Origin: Candidatus Aminicenantota bacterium | GTDB lineage: Bacteria > Acidobacteriota > Aminicenantia > Aminicenantales > Saccharicenantaceae | Length of the DNA stretch: 64,000 nt | Reading direction: 5' to 3' | Assembly (NCBI GenBank): GCA_014360015.1 | Contig: JACIYJ010000008.1 | Span: 62,001 to 126,000, forward strand | In this document: piece after piece, positions 1 to 8,993 of the stretch | Position numbering within the stretch: the stretch's first letter is position 1 | Layout: each line of letters begins with the position of its first letter | Position numbers and translations under genes: made by a program | Notes under the pieces: model-generated | The model's input: the letters and a program-made list of their open reading frames with translations, nothing else | What the model was told of the DNA's origin: nothing | Database searches by the model: none

Positions 1-251
1 ACAACAAAAACAGAATCAGGGTCAGGATGTGAATGATAAAGCAGAATTCCTCCAGCCTGAGCCAGAGCTTCTACGATCAGAACCCCGGGCATTATTTTTC
101 GCTCTGGGAAATGACCAGTGAAAAATGGCTCGTTATAACTTACATTTTTCAGCGCTAAGATGCTTTCGCCCGGTTTGATTTCCAGAACTCTATCAACCAG
201 AAGAAACGGGAACCGGTGAGGTAACCACTTCTCAATTTTTTCTGGTTTCAT
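1..251 (-). CDS. fabZ: 3-hydroxyacyl-ACP dehydratase FabZ (partial, 3' end outside window)
   Basis: FabZ removes water from 3-hydroxyacyl-ACP in fatty-acid elongation, in the cytoplasm. The minus-strand reading frame starts at the ATG at 251 and is open to the window edge, giving about 83 residues. Visible family signatures are [15 protein letters not shown] near the N-terminus, [13 protein letters not shown] with the catalytic His, and VEALAQAGG with the catalytic Glu. It lies 18 bp downstream of ompH in the same direction, as in many diderm bamA-skp-fabZ clusters. No lpxD gene sits between ompH and fabZ here. The assignment is secure; only the C-terminal half is unseen. Confidence 0.93.
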   Translation of the reverse strand, partial: MKPEKIEKWLPHRFPFLLVDRVLEIKPGESILALKNVSYNEPFFTGHFPERKIMPGVLIVEALAQAGGILLYHSHPDPDSVFV

Positions 252-269
252 TTTTCTGATTATTATTAT

Positions 270-806
270 TTATTTAGCCGGAGTTTTGGTGGCGTCGTAT
301 CTCTTGATGACTTCCTGGGTTAAATCGATCGCTGGGTTGAAGTACAGAACACCACTGGCTCTCAAGTCAAGGATTAAATCCAGACCTTTTTCCTGACCGA
401 GCTTGTTGATGATGGGCATAACTTCGCTCTGGATTTTAAGGTAAAGTCTCTGCTGAAGTTCTTGCATCTCTTTGGTAGCATCCTCAGCCATCCTCTGTCT
501 CTCAGTTCTTTTTCTGTCGAGGTCAGCGCTGAGGGAGATCAGAGCTTCCTGAGTCATGGTCAACCCCTGAGTGTTCAATCTGGTCTCCAGCTGTCTGATT
601 TGCTCATCGAGTTTGCTCAGGTCCTGCTGGGTCTTTCTGTTTTTTTCTTCAAGCTGGGAGATAGCTTTCTTACCTTCAATAGACTTTTCCAGAATTTCCT
701 GGGAGTTGATGATTCCCACTTTGAGTGTCTGCTGAGCCTGAGCAAACAGGCTGAAAGTTCCAGTCATCATAACCAACAGAAAAACTGTCGTTAATCTTTT
801 GTGCAT
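270..806 (-). CDS. ompH: OmpH/Skp family periplasmic chaperone
   Basis: A 178-residue protein of the Skp/OmpH family, which holds unfolded outer-membrane proteins in the periplasm and passes them to the BAM complex. It begins with a clear Sec signal peptide (about 24 residues, ending FAQAQ). A long Glu/Lys/Gln-rich stretch at about residues 45-125 is typical of the coiled-coil tentacles, and the C-terminal part reads DLILDLRASGVLYFNPAIDLT, a common OmpH ending. An AGGAGG ribosome-binding site lies 8 bases before the ATG. It sits between bamA (upstream) and fabZ (downstream) in one operon, which supports the role. Confidence 0.9.
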   Translation of the reverse strand: MHKRLTTVFLLVMMTGTFSLFAQAQQTLKVGIINSQEILEKSIEGKKAISQLEEKNRKTQQDLSKLDEQIRQLETRLNTQGLTMTQEALISLSADLDRKRTERQRMAEDATKEMQELQQRLYLKIQSEVMPIINKLGQEKGLDLILDLRASGVLYFNPAIDLTQEVIKRYDATKTPAK

Positions 807-880
807 CTCTAACTCCTCCTAAAAATTAATAGCCTTTAATTTTACTCTTTTCTTTTTAAAATATAAAGATGCCCTTCACC

Positions 881-3190
881 TCAGAAAGTCGTCCCGACCG
901 CAAAGCGGAAGGCAAAATTGGAATCATCAGCATATATCTTTTTGTTATTGTAGGCAAAAATTAAACGGAAAGGTACGCGAAGAGCGGGCACAAAGACTCT
1001 CACCTCTAAACCGGCTGAAGTATACATATCTTTCAAGTTGAATTTTTGTGACGACAGCAGGGCATTCCCCATATCATAGAATAGGATACCATAAAGTGGA
1101 CCGCCAAAAGGAATGATGTACTCAAAGTTGGCCACTAAGGATTTCTCACCACCGATCAACACTCCGTTGCTGTCCCTCGGACCAATGGTATAAAAATCAT
1201 AGCCGCGGACTGATTGCTCACCACCTAAGAAAAACCTTTCCCAGTAAGGAACTTGATGGTTGCCGGTTGGCTTAACAATCATATATTCAATATGAAAACC
1301 GAGAACATGATTGGAGATAAAAGGTTGATATCTGGAAAATTCTACTCTTGGTCTAACCAGATGGACATCTCCGCCAAGAAAGGAACCAGCATATTTTATA
1401 GAAGCCGTGTACATGGTTCCGCGGCTTGGGGTCAAGGGGCTATCAATAGTCGAGCGGTAAATTACCGGTTCAATGGCACTAACAAAATATTTACCCGGAT
1501 AAAAATAAGGATTGTAATAATAAACTGTACCTTCTTCTGTTTCGTAGGAAGGCACCTCCAGAATAGTTTTCTGGAAGGTATAGTTTAAGTTAAACCTCCA
1601 GTATTCATAGAGTCTTGTTCCATAAACCAGGCTGATTCCCTTGGCAAACTGATTGTATAAATATGGAATGATGATCTTGCGATCAAATATATTAAAACCA
1701 AGAGTCATCGGACGATCAAAAACATAAGGCTCGGTCATACCAAAGCTGTAATTCTTGACTCTTTTCCCGTGCTGCAGGGTGAGATCAAGAGTTTCTCCGG
1801 TCCCGAGAAAATTGACCGTGGAGTAGCTGAAAGCTACAAAGGTACCTTCATAACCGCTGTACCCAGCTGTAAACTGAATATTATTCCGTTGTAGTTCCTT
1901 AACGTTAAGATTGACATCAATCTGAGTCGGGTTTTCCGGATCAGGTTTAATCTCTGGCTCTTTTTCCACATCTACCAGGCCAAGCTGTTTCACTCTTAAA
2001 ATACTGTCCTTGAACAGAGCCAGGCTGAAGCGATCCCCCTCCCGCAGGAGCATTTCCCGACGAAGAACTTTATCCTTGGTAAAGGTATTGCCTTTAAAGT
2101 TTAACCTTCTGAGATAGGCCACCTCTCCTTCGTTAATATTGAAAGTGACATTAACTACTTTTTTCTTGGGGTCAAGACTCTCCACCGGGACAATCTGGGC
2201 ATAAAGAAAAGCGAAGTTACGATAAGTTTCTCCCATCGACTCGATGGTTTTTTCTCTTTTTTTAGCACTGTATATTTCTCCAGGTTGAAGCTTAACCAGG
2301 CTCTGTAGGTATTTGGTGCTGATGAATTTATTGCCTTCAATTTTAATCTCTCCGGTGCGATAAACGTAACCCGGGTCTACGGGAATGACGATCCTTATCA
2401 TCTTCTGTTTTTTGAACAACACATTCTTTTTGGTTATCTCTTCCAACCTGGGTTCGCCGACCGAAGCTTCCATATAGCCGAATTCCTGCAACCTCTTTTT
2501 TATCTCAGCTATGTTTTCTTCAAGCTTGTTCTTCTTAAAAACGTCTTTTCCGGCTATCCAGTTAAAGAGATTGTGTGCCCGATTATCCTTCATCGCCTCC
2601 TGAAGGAAGCTGTCTGGAATCTTGGTCCGACCGACAAAAACTATCTCTCCAACCCTAAGCTTGGGCCCTTCATCTATCCTGAAGATTAACTCGACTTCGT
2701 TTTTGCCCTTCCTGACCAGTTCTGTATCGATCCTGGCGGCTTGAAGACCTTTCTCTTCCAGAAGTTCTTTGATGGTTTTCTTGGCTTTCTGAATTCTGGC
2801 AGGGCTGTAATAAGAATAAGCAGCGATATTTTCGTCTTTTTCCTTAAGTTTATTAACTATGTCGTTCTCTTTTACCTTTTTCCCAGTTTTGAAAACTACA
2901 TTCTTGATAACCGGATTTTCTTCCACATAAATTTTTATAATTTTGCCCCGCTGACCATCTTCTTTTTCTATCCTCAAATTGGCAAAAAACCCCGTCGACC
3001 AAAGAACCCGGAAGTCTTTCTTCAGCAGGGTTTCGTTGTAATAATCCCCTTCCCTGCTGGACAGATAATAGACAATGGTTTCCCGGGAAATTCGGTCATT
3101 GCCGATGACCTCAATCTTTTCAATCACTTCCTGGGCATAGAGGACACCCGTCAGCAACATCAGTAAAATGATTAAGCTCAGTCTTCTCAT
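881..3190 (-). CDS. bamA: Outer membrane protein assembly factor BamA
   Basis: BamA is the core of the machinery that inserts beta-barrel proteins into the outer membrane. I place the start at the ATG at 3190 because it opens a signal peptide (MRRLSLIILLMLLTGVLYAQ). A start 25 codons upstream would put charged residues in front of it. That gives 769 residues. About 390 residues of repeated POTRA domains follow, then a C-terminal Omp85 barrel with the VRGYDFYTIGP motif typical of loop 6, ending in an aromatic FRFAVGTTF strand. It is transcribed with lolD upstream (89 bp gap) and ompH downstream. Confidence 0.93.
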   Translation of the reverse strand: MRRLSLIILLMLLTGVLYAQEVIEKIEVIGNDRISRETIVYYLSSREGDYYNETLLKKDFRVLWSTGFFANLRIEKEDGQRGKIIKIYVEENPVIKNVVFKTGKKVKENDIVNKLKEKDENIAAYSYYSPARIQKAKKTIKELLEEKGLQAARIDTELVRKGKNEVELIFRIDEGPKLRVGEIVFVGRTKIPDSFLQEAMKDNRAHNLFNWIAGKDVFKKNKLEENIAEIKKRLQEFGYMEASVGEPRLEEITKKNVLFKKQKMIRIVIPVDPGYVYRTGEIKIEGNKFISTKYLQSLVKLQPGEIYSAKKREKTIESMGETYRNFAFLYAQIVPVESLDPKKKVVNVTFNINEGEVAYLRRLNFKGNTFTKDKVLRREMLLREGDRFSLALFKDSILRVKQLGLVDVEKEPEIKPDPENPTQIDVNLNVKELQRNNIQFTAGYSGYEGTFVAFSYSTVNFLGTGETLDLTLQHGKRVKNYSFGMTEPYVFDRPMTLGFNIFDRKIIIPYLYNQFAKGISLVYGTRLYEYWRFNLNYTFQKTILEVPSYETEEGTVYYYNPYFYPGKYFVSAIEPVIYRSTIDSPLTPSRGTMYTASIKYAGSFLGGDVHLVRPRVEFSRYQPFISNHVLGFHIEYMIVKPTGNHQVPYWERFFLGGEQSVRGYDFYTIGPRDSNGVLIGGEKSLVANFEYIIPFGGPLYGILFYDMGNALLSSQKFNLKDMYTSAGLEVRVFVPALRVPFRLIFAYNNKKIYADDSNFAFRFAVGTTF

Positions 3191-3279
3191 GGAAATAACC
3201 TTATACCATAATGTTCGCCATTTTTCAAAGAATTGAGGCCTTTCTTTCTCAGAAATTTCTACCATCTATCATAAATCAA

Positions 3280-3987
3280 TTAACCTTCAGAACCTTCAAA
3301 AAGTTTCAAACTGCCGGCTTCCAGAAGATAAGCTTTCTGGCAGAAGCGGGCAATTTTTTCATTATGGGTAACGATGATTGAGGATAGCCTCTTTTTCCGG
3401 TGCAGTTCGATGATTAACTGAAGTATTTTCTCCCCTGTCTTCCAGTCTAAATTTCCGGTTGGTTCATCCGCCAGCAAAAGCTTGGGTTGAGTGACCAAAG
3501 CTCTGGCCACAGCCACCCTTTGCTGCTCTCCCCCGGATAGCTGGGACGGTCTGAAGCCGCTTCGGGTACCCATTCCCACTTCTTCCAGAGCCTGCCTGGC
3601 TAAAGATAGAGCCTTATCTTTTTTCATCCCGCCGATGAGCAGCGGGATGGCTACGTTTTCTAAAGTCGTAAATTCTGGAAGCAGATGATAAAACTGGAAG
3701 ACAAATCCAATCTGTTTATTTCTCAAAAGAGCGATTTCAGCCGGCGTTTTCTCCTCAAGGTCCTGGCCCTCGAAATAAACCCGACCTTCTGTTGGTTTGT
3801 CCAGACCGCCTATTATGTTCAAAAAGGTAGTCTTGCCCACTCCAGAAACACCCATTATGGCTACCAGCTCACCAGCTTTCAGCTCAAAATTGATATTCTC
3901 AAAGACTCTGAGCCACTGGTTATCAGGAAGAGGATAAGCTTTGCCCAGGTTTTCTGTCCTAACTATAATTCTATCAACACCAGACAT
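3280..3987 (-). CDS. lolD: Lipoprotein-releasing ABC transporter ATPase LolD
   Basis: A 235-residue ABC ATPase with Walker A GVSGVGKTT, the signature LSGGEQQRVAVARAL, Walker B LLLADEPTGNLD and the switch His in VTHNEK. These features and its length match the LolD/MacB/FtsE group. The next gene upstream, 19 bp away, is a LolC-type permease, so it most likely powers extraction of lipoproteins from the inner membrane for delivery to the outer membrane. It is separate from the two MacB-like permeases at 13791-16279, although it could in principle also energise them. Confidence 0.9.
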   Translation of the reverse strand: MSGVDRIIVRTENLGKAYPLPDNQWLRVFENINFELKAGELVAIMGVSGVGKTTFLNIIGGLDKPTEGRVYFEGQDLEEKTPAEIALLRNKQIGFVFQFYHLLPEFTTLENVAIPLLIGGMKKDKALSLARQALEEVGMGTRSGFRPSQLSGGEQQRVAVARALVTQPKLLLADEPTGNLDWKTGEKILQLIIELHRKKRLSSIIVTHNEKIARFCQKAYLLEAGSLKLFEGSEG

Positions 3988-4006
3988 TGATTAACTTGCT
4001 CTCCGT

Positions 4007-5224
4007 TCATTCATATTTTAAAGCCATCACCGGGTCAATTTTAGCGGCTCTTCTTGAAGGAAATAGAGTGGAAATAAAAGTTATGGTCAAAGTCACCAGA
4101 ACTATTATCGCCAGGTCAAAGAGCTTGGGGTGAAATGGAACATAAGAAATCTGGTAAATATCCACCGGCACTTTTATCAGCTTGAAAGTGTTAGCCACCC
4201 AGCACCAGATAAGACCGAGAATCAAACCTAAGGTTGTCCCGACCACTCCGATGATGGCTCCCTGTAAGAAGAAAATTTTTCTGATGTGGCTGGAAGTCGC
4301 TCCCATGGCCATCAGCACTCCTATGTCTCTGGTCTTTTCCATGACCATCAGCACCAGGCTGGCGATAATGTTTAGAGCGGCCACCACCACGATCAGGGTA
4401 ATGGTCAGAAAAAGCAGAGTTTTCTCCAGCTTTAGAGCCGAGAAAAGAGAGCGGTTGAGTTCCATCCAAGTAGTTACATAGATGCTGGGATTAGCAAGAA
4501 GATGGATTTTCTCAGCCACTTTCTCAGCCTGAAAAATGTCTTTAATTCTTACCTGTAAATAGCTGACCCTGGAAGGCAGGTTAAAAAGTTTCTGGGCCAG
4601 TTCCAGAGAAATCAGGGCCGTGGAAGAATCGAACTCATATAGTCCGGAATTAAAAATGCCGCAAACCTTGAAACTTTTGGTCCGCGGTAAAAGACCTAAA
4701 GGAGTCAGACGTCCCGAAGGAATGAGGACATTGACCGTATCACCCACCGAAACTCCCAGAGTCGCAGCCAGGTCCTTGCCCAGGACGATCTCGTCTTGAT
4801 GACCGTTGACCGGAAGAGTCCCCGCCGGCAATTTTTTCAGCCAGGAAGCAACCAAAAGCTCTTCAGCAAAATTCAGGCCTTTGAGCAGGGCTCCAGCATT
4901 CCTGGCCGGCCCGGTTATCAGGACAGTGTTGTAAATTACGGGTGTTACCGATTCAACTTCAGGCAATTTTCTAATCTGAGCTGAAAGCTCCTGGTAATCC
5001 TTCAAACCCTCTCCCGACAGGTCCGAAACCATCAGATGGGAGGTAGCTCCAAGAATCTTATCCTGAACATCTTCTTGAAAGCCGGTGATTAAAGAAAGAG
5101 CAATCACCAGAGCCATCACCCCGATAGTCACGCCCAGAATGGAAACAAAGGTTATGACTGAAATAAAGGCCTGCTTCCGCCTGGCCGTCAGGTATCTTCT
5201 GGCAATGAACAGTTCAAAACCCAT
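4007..5224 (-). CDS. lolC: LolC/LolE-type lipoprotein-releasing permease
   Basis: A 405-residue inner-membrane protein with one N-terminal membrane segment after the typical FIARRYLTARRKQAFISVIT opening. A large periplasmic domain (about residues 50-265) follows, then three C-terminal FtsX-type membrane segments, ending in FPSRRAAKIDPVMALKYE as LolC/E proteins do. It works with LolD (next gene). Only one permease gene is present in the cluster, whereas Escherichia coli has lolC and lolE. The simplest reading is a homodimeric LolF-like arrangement, unless a second permease lies elsewhere. It follows lysS after 18 bp. Confidence 0.9.
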   Translation of the reverse strand: MGFELFIARRYLTARRKQAFISVITFVSILGVTIGVMALVIALSLITGFQEDVQDKILGATSHLMVSDLSGEGLKDYQELSAQIRKLPEVESVTPVIYNTVLITGPARNAGALLKGLNFAEELLVASWLKKLPAGTLPVNGHQDEIVLGKDLAATLGVSVGDTVNVLIPSGRLTPLGLLPRTKSFKVCGIFNSGLYEFDSSTALISLELAQKLFNLPSRVSYLQVRIKDIFQAEKVAEKIHLLANPSIYVTTWMELNRSLFSALKLEKTLLFLTITLIVVVAALNIIASLVLMVMEKTRDIGVLMAMGATSSHIRKIFFLQGAIIGVVGTTLGLILGLIWCWVANTFKLIKVPVDIYQISYVPFHPKLFDLAIIVLVTLTITFISTLFPSRRAAKIDPVMALKYE

Positions 5225-5242
5225 TTTTCACCCAAATCTTTT

Positions 5243-6763
5243 TCAGCGCGGCTTTAGCAACGGGAAGAGGATGACTTCCCGGATTGATTTTTTGTTGGCA
5301 AAAATCATGGTCAGGCGATCAATGCCAATGCCTTCTCCACCCGTTGGCGGCAGTCCATATTCCAAAGCTTCGACATAATCCAGGTCAACTAAGTGAGATT
5401 CTTCATCTCCGGTTTTCCTCATGGCAGCCTGTTCTTCAAACCGCTGGCGCTGTTCAAAGGGGTCGGTCAGCTCAGAAAAGGCGTTGGCAATCTCCATACC
5501 GGCGATGATCAGCTCAAACCGGGCTGCCTCTGAAGGGTTCTCACGGTCTGATTTAGCTAAGGGTGAGATGTCTTTCGGTGGATTGATGATAAAGGTCGGT
5601 TGGACAATCTTTTCTTTAACCAGCTTATCAAAAATAACATCAAGAGCTTTGCCATAAGTTAGAGGCTTTTTATCAGGCGTCAGGGTTGAAGCAAACTCAA
5701 TGATATTCTTCTCATCGTCAAAGCGGGCCGGAGCGAGACCGCTGTATTGCAGGACTGCCTCCCTGAATTTGAGTCTTTTCCAGGGCCTTTTGAGGGAAAT
5801 CACCTGGTCTCCATACTGCAGTTCTTCCTTGCCGTGGATTTCCCTGGCCAAATAAAGGAAAAGCTCTTCAGTCAGGTCCATCAATTGATTATAGTCTATG
5901 TAAGCCTGATAAAATTCCAGCATGGTGAACTCTGGATTATGCTGAGAATCCACACCTTCGTTGCGGAAATTTCGATTGATTTCATAGACTTTTTCCATAC
6001 CACCGACTACCAGACGTTTCAGGTAAAGCTCCGGGGCGATTCTCAGATAGAGGTCAATGCCTAAGGCATTATGAAAAGTCTTAAAAGGTCTGGCTAAGGC
6101 GCCACCGGGAATGACCTGCATCATCGGCGTTTCTACCTCGATAAAACCCCGCTCATCAAAAAATTGCCGGATCTTGGCCACTATCTGGCTTCTGATCCTG
6201 AAAGTTTCACCCGATTCCGGGTTCATGATCAGGTCAAGATAACGTTTCCGGTAGCGTAGTTCCACATCCTGAAGACCATGCCATTTTTCTGGTAGTGGAT
6301 GAAAAGATTTAGCTAAGAAGCTGAACTTTTCAGCCAGAATGGTCAGTTCTCCGGTTCTGGTTCGGAAAAGCCGGCCTTCAACCAGAATGATGTCTCCTAT
6401 ATCGAAAAGATCGAACAGCTCATAATTTTCCTTTCCCACCACATCTTCTCGCAAATAGACCTGGACCCGGTCACGAAAATCAGCAATATGGAAGAAAGTG
6501 GCTCGACCCATCTTGCGGATGGCCAGAATTCTTCCTGGTACCTTTACCTGATAATTTTTCTCTTCGAGCTCTTCTTTGCTCAGGTGAAGAAAATCCCTGA
6601 CCACTTCAAAGACTGAATGAGTCTTTTCCGCCCGATGAGGGAAAACTTCTATTCCCCTCTCCTGGATCTTCTTCCATTTTTCCAGGCGGACTAATTCCTG
6701 GTCGCTCAACTCCTCCTGAACAAGTTTCAATTCTTTTTCTTTTTTAGCTTCCTGATCACTCAT
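5243..6763 (-). CDS. lysS: Lysyl-tRNA synthetase, class II
   Basis: A 506-residue class II synthetase that charges tRNA-Lys. The N-terminal OB-fold anticodon-binding domain (about residues 65-180) includes GRILAIRKMGRATFFHIAD. The catalytic core follows, with motif 2 FRNEGVDSQHNPEFTMLE and motif 3 GGEGIGIDRLTMIF near the C-terminus. Length and motif order are normal for bacterial LysRS. AGGTG lies just before the ATG. It sits between nusB and the lol genes in the long minus-strand operon; lysS next to lol genes is a known arrangement. Confidence 0.96.
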   Translation of the reverse strand: MSDQEAKKEKELKLVQEELSDQELVRLEKWKKIQERGIEVFPHRAEKTHSVFEVVRDFLHLSKEELEEKNYQVKVPGRILAIRKMGRATFFHIADFRDRVQVYLREDVVGKENYELFDLFDIGDIILVEGRLFRTRTGELTILAEKFSFLAKSFHPLPEKWHGLQDVELRYRKRYLDLIMNPESGETFRIRSQIVAKIRQFFDERGFIEVETPMMQVIPGGALARPFKTFHNALGIDLYLRIAPELYLKRLVVGGMEKVYEINRNFRNEGVDSQHNPEFTMLEFYQAYIDYNQLMDLTEELFLYLAREIHGKEELQYGDQVISLKRPWKRLKFREAVLQYSGLAPARFDDEKNIIEFASTLTPDKKPLTYGKALDVIFDKLVKEKIVQPTFIINPPKDISPLAKSDRENPSEAARFELIIAGMEIANAFSELTDPFEQRQRFEEQAAMRKTGDEESHLVDLDYVEALEYGLPPTGGEGIGIDRLTMIFANKKSIREVILFPLLKPR

Positions 6764-6800
6764 TTTTCACCTCTCGTTTCCCGGGATTTTCAGAGTCGCT

Positions 6801-7226
6801 TTATTTTTTCTCAGAATTGATCTTCTGGAGGTTTCTGTAAACTCCATCCAGAATACCATTGACAAAAACTCCTGCCTCCTGACCCGAATACTTTTTGGCT
6901 ATCTCAATAGCCTCATCGATGACAATCGGTGGAGCCAGAGTCTTCTCGAACAACATCTCAAAAACCGCAATCCGCAGAATATTGCGGTCAACTGTAGCCA
7001 TCCTGTCCAGGCGCCAGTTCCTGGAAGCCTGCTGGATAGTCCGATCTATTTCCGGTTTATGCTGGCAGATGCCTTTAACCAGCCATTCACTGTATTCCCT
7101 TACTTCTGCTGGGACTCTCTGATGAGCCCAGTAATCCTTGAGAATTTCCTCCAGATCATCGTTGGCAAATTCCAACTGGAATAGAATCTGTAAAACACAC
7201 TCCCTGGCTTTTCTTCTTTTTCCCAT
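6801..7226 (-). CDS. nusB: Transcription antitermination protein NusB
   Basis: NusB (141 residues) binds boxA RNA with NusE/S10 and supports antitermination in rRNA operons. The sequence opens with GKRRKARECVLQILFQLEF, shows the central DRTIQQASRNWRLDRMATVDRNI-type motif and ends with KYSGQEAGVFVNGILDGV, all typical of the family. The length is normal. It lies between ribH (22 bp upstream) and lysS (37 bp downstream) on the minus strand; ribH-nusB is one of the commonest conserved bacterial gene pairs. Confidence 0.95.
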   Translation of the reverse strand: MGKRRKARECVLQILFQLEFANDDLEEILKDYWAHQRVPAEVREYSEWLVKGICQHKPEIDRTIQQASRNWRLDRMATVDRNILRIAVFEMLFEKTLAPPIVIDEAIEIAKKYSGQEAGVFVNGILDGVYRNLQKINSEKK

Positions 7227-7248
7227 GGCAGAACTTCTTTCCGGTCTC

Positions 7249-7719
7249 TCAGTCGAGCTGAGCTTCTTTGATCAGGTTGAGCATCTCTACCAGAGCAAAG
7301 GCAGCATCATAGCCTTTATTGCCGGCTTTGGTTCCGGCCCGTTCTATACCCTGTTCGATAGTCTCAACGGTCAGGATGCCATAAGAAATCGGCACTCCAT
7401 CCTCCAGGGCCACCTGGGCCAGACCCTTGGTGACTTCAGCGCTGAGAAAATCAAAATGGGGAGTATCCCCCCGGATTAGAATTCCCAGACAGAGTATTCC
7501 ATCGACTTCTTTTTTCTTAGCCAGCTTTTTAGCCAGGAACGGGATTTCAAATGATCCGGGAACTTTGTATACCTCAATGTCGGTTTCTTCGGCCCCTAAT
7601 TTTTTCAGGGCTTCCAGAGCCCCTTCCAACAAACGGCCGGAGATGAATTGATTGAAGCGACTGAGGATAATCCCGATTCTGTATCCTTTAGCCTGGAGCT
7701 TTCCTTCATAAACTTTCAT
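7249..7719 (-). CDS. ribH: 6,7-dimethyl-8-ribityllumazine synthase
   Basis: RibH condenses 5-amino-6-ribitylaminouracil with dihydroxybutanone phosphate to form lumazine, the precursor of riboflavin. I use the ATG at 7719: it has TAAGGAG six bases upstream, and the protein then starts [20 protein letters not shown] as in family members. The longer frame to 7788 would overlap the preceding gene. The protein has 156 residues. Motifs seen are [29 protein letters not shown] with the active-site His, and [18 protein letters not shown]. Riboflavin supply suits the many flavoproteins in this window. Confidence 0.95.
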   Translation of the reverse strand: MKVYEGKLQAKGYRIGIILSRFNQFISGRLLEGALEALKKLGAEETDIEVYKVPGSFEIPFLAKKLAKKKEVDGILCLGILIRGDTPHFDFLSAEVTKGLAQVALEDGVPISYGILTVETIEQGIERAGTKAGNKGYDAAFALVEMLNLIKEAQLD

Positions 7720-7738
7720 CTGCCTCTCCTTAGTCAGA

Positions 7739-8860
7739 TTAGATAGGTTTTTTCTCATAGATTCTATATTTCTTGTATATTTTACCACCTATGGAAGTTG
7801 TAAATCTATTGATGGCTTCATTGTCTTCAAGCTGCCAGGACATTTCTGCCCACTGATAGCCTTTAGCTTTAGCTCTTCTTTCAAGCTCATCATAGAGCAA
7901 ATAGCTCAAACCGGTGTGCTGAAACTGGGGCAAAACCCCAAAAACTATAGCCCGCATTCCTTTGATCTTACTCCGGCCGAATAATAACTTAAAAATTCCG
8001 AAAGGAAATAATCGACCGTTTAGGTCTTTGATTATCTCATTGTAATTGGGCAGCCCAAAAGCAAAACCGACTTCTTTTCCTTCGTGCAGAGCAAAAATCA
8101 CCAGCTCCGGGTCGGCAAAATCTTTCAGTCTTTTAGCCATAAATTTCATCTCATTCTCAGTCCAGGGAACAAAACCCCAGTTCTTTGCCCAGGCCTGGTT
8201 GTAGATGAAGGCAATTTTCCTGGCCTCATCTTCTATTTTTTTCATATTGACAATCCGCATCCCGAAAGAGGTAACACTCTTAACTTTCTTGACAACGGCT
8301 TTAACCTTTTCCATCGTCTCATGGTCCCTGGTCATCATGAAGGCGAAAAGGTCCTTAGCTTTGGTCAAGCCGGCTTTTTCCATCAGCTCCAGGTAATAAG
8401 GCGGGTTGTAGGGCATCATGATGACCGGTGGTTTATCGAAACCTTCTAAGAGAAAAGCACACTCATCGTTCATCGACAGATTCATCGGACCACGTAGAAT
8501 TTCCATGCCTTTGCTTTTTCCCCACTCAGTCACCCGGTCTAACAAAGCTTTGGCCACATCTTCATCATTGTAGCTTTCATAAAGTCCAAAGAAGACCACT
8601 TTTTCTTTCCGATATTCGTTATGCCGGTAGTCGATGATGGCCGCGATGCGACCAACAACCTGGTCTCCCCGTCTGGCCAAGAAGAGGTCAATTTCTGCAT
8701 GTTCAAAAAAAGGGTTCTTTTTCGGGTTTAGCTTTTCCTTCATCTCAAACAGGAGAGGCGGTACCCAGTTGGGATTACCCTTATAAATCTTCCAGGGAAA
8801 CCTGATAAAAAGGTTTAAGTCCTTTTTTGTTTCAACCCGGTCAACGGTTAAATTATTCAT
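7739..8860 (-). CDS. GNAT-like acetyltransferase-fold protein (YghO-like)
   Basis: A 373-residue soluble protein. The C-terminal half (about residues 200-365) resembles a GNAT N-acetyltransferase, with [30 protein letters not shown] as the likely acetyl-CoA loop and helix. The N-terminal part has [19 protein letters not shown] and a conserved-looking [14 protein letters not shown] segment, recalling the poorly characterised YghO group. No substrate can be named. It is the first gene of the long minus-strand operon, 19 bp before ribH, so it may share its promoter with ribH-nusB-lysS. Confidence 0.72.
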   Translation of the reverse strand: MNNLTVDRVETKKDLNLFIRFPWKIYKGNPNWVPPLLFEMKEKLNPKKNPFFEHAEIDLFLARRGDQVVGRIAAIIDYRHNEYRKEKVVFFGLYESYNDEDVAKALLDRVTEWGKSKGMEILRGPMNLSMNDECAFLLEGFDKPPVIMMPYNPPYYLELMEKAGLTKAKDLFAFMMTRDHETMEKVKAVVKKVKSVTSFGMRIVNMKKIEDEARKIAFIYNQAWAKNWGFVPWTENEMKFMAKRLKDFADPELVIFALHEGKEVGFAFGLPNYNEIIKDLNGRLFPFGIFKLLFGRSKIKGMRAIVFGVLPQFQHTGLSYLLYDELERRAKAKGYQWAEMSWQLEDNEAINRFTTSIGGKIYKKYRIYEKKPI

Positions 8861-8947
8861 AAAGGCGCCCTCATACGAAAAATTTTTAATAATTCTATCA
8901 AATCTATTCTATTTTTTCACCAATATTTTTGCCCGGTACCAAGATAG

Positions 8948-8976
8948 TTGCACTGTTCAGGGTAAAATGGTAAAAG
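8948..8976 (+). promoter_or_regulatory. Candidate sigma-70 promoter for the Lon-like protease gene
   Basis: TTGCAC at 8948-8953 and TAAAAG at 8971-8976 are separated by 17 bases. They lie about 18 bases upstream of the start codon at 8994, with AAGGAG at 8983-8988. The match to consensus is moderate. Confidence 0.4.
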
Positions 8977-8993
8977 AATTTTAAGGAGAGAAC

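Noticed and set aside
3191..3265. Longer bamA start
   Set aside because: It would place 25 charged residues before a clear signal peptide.
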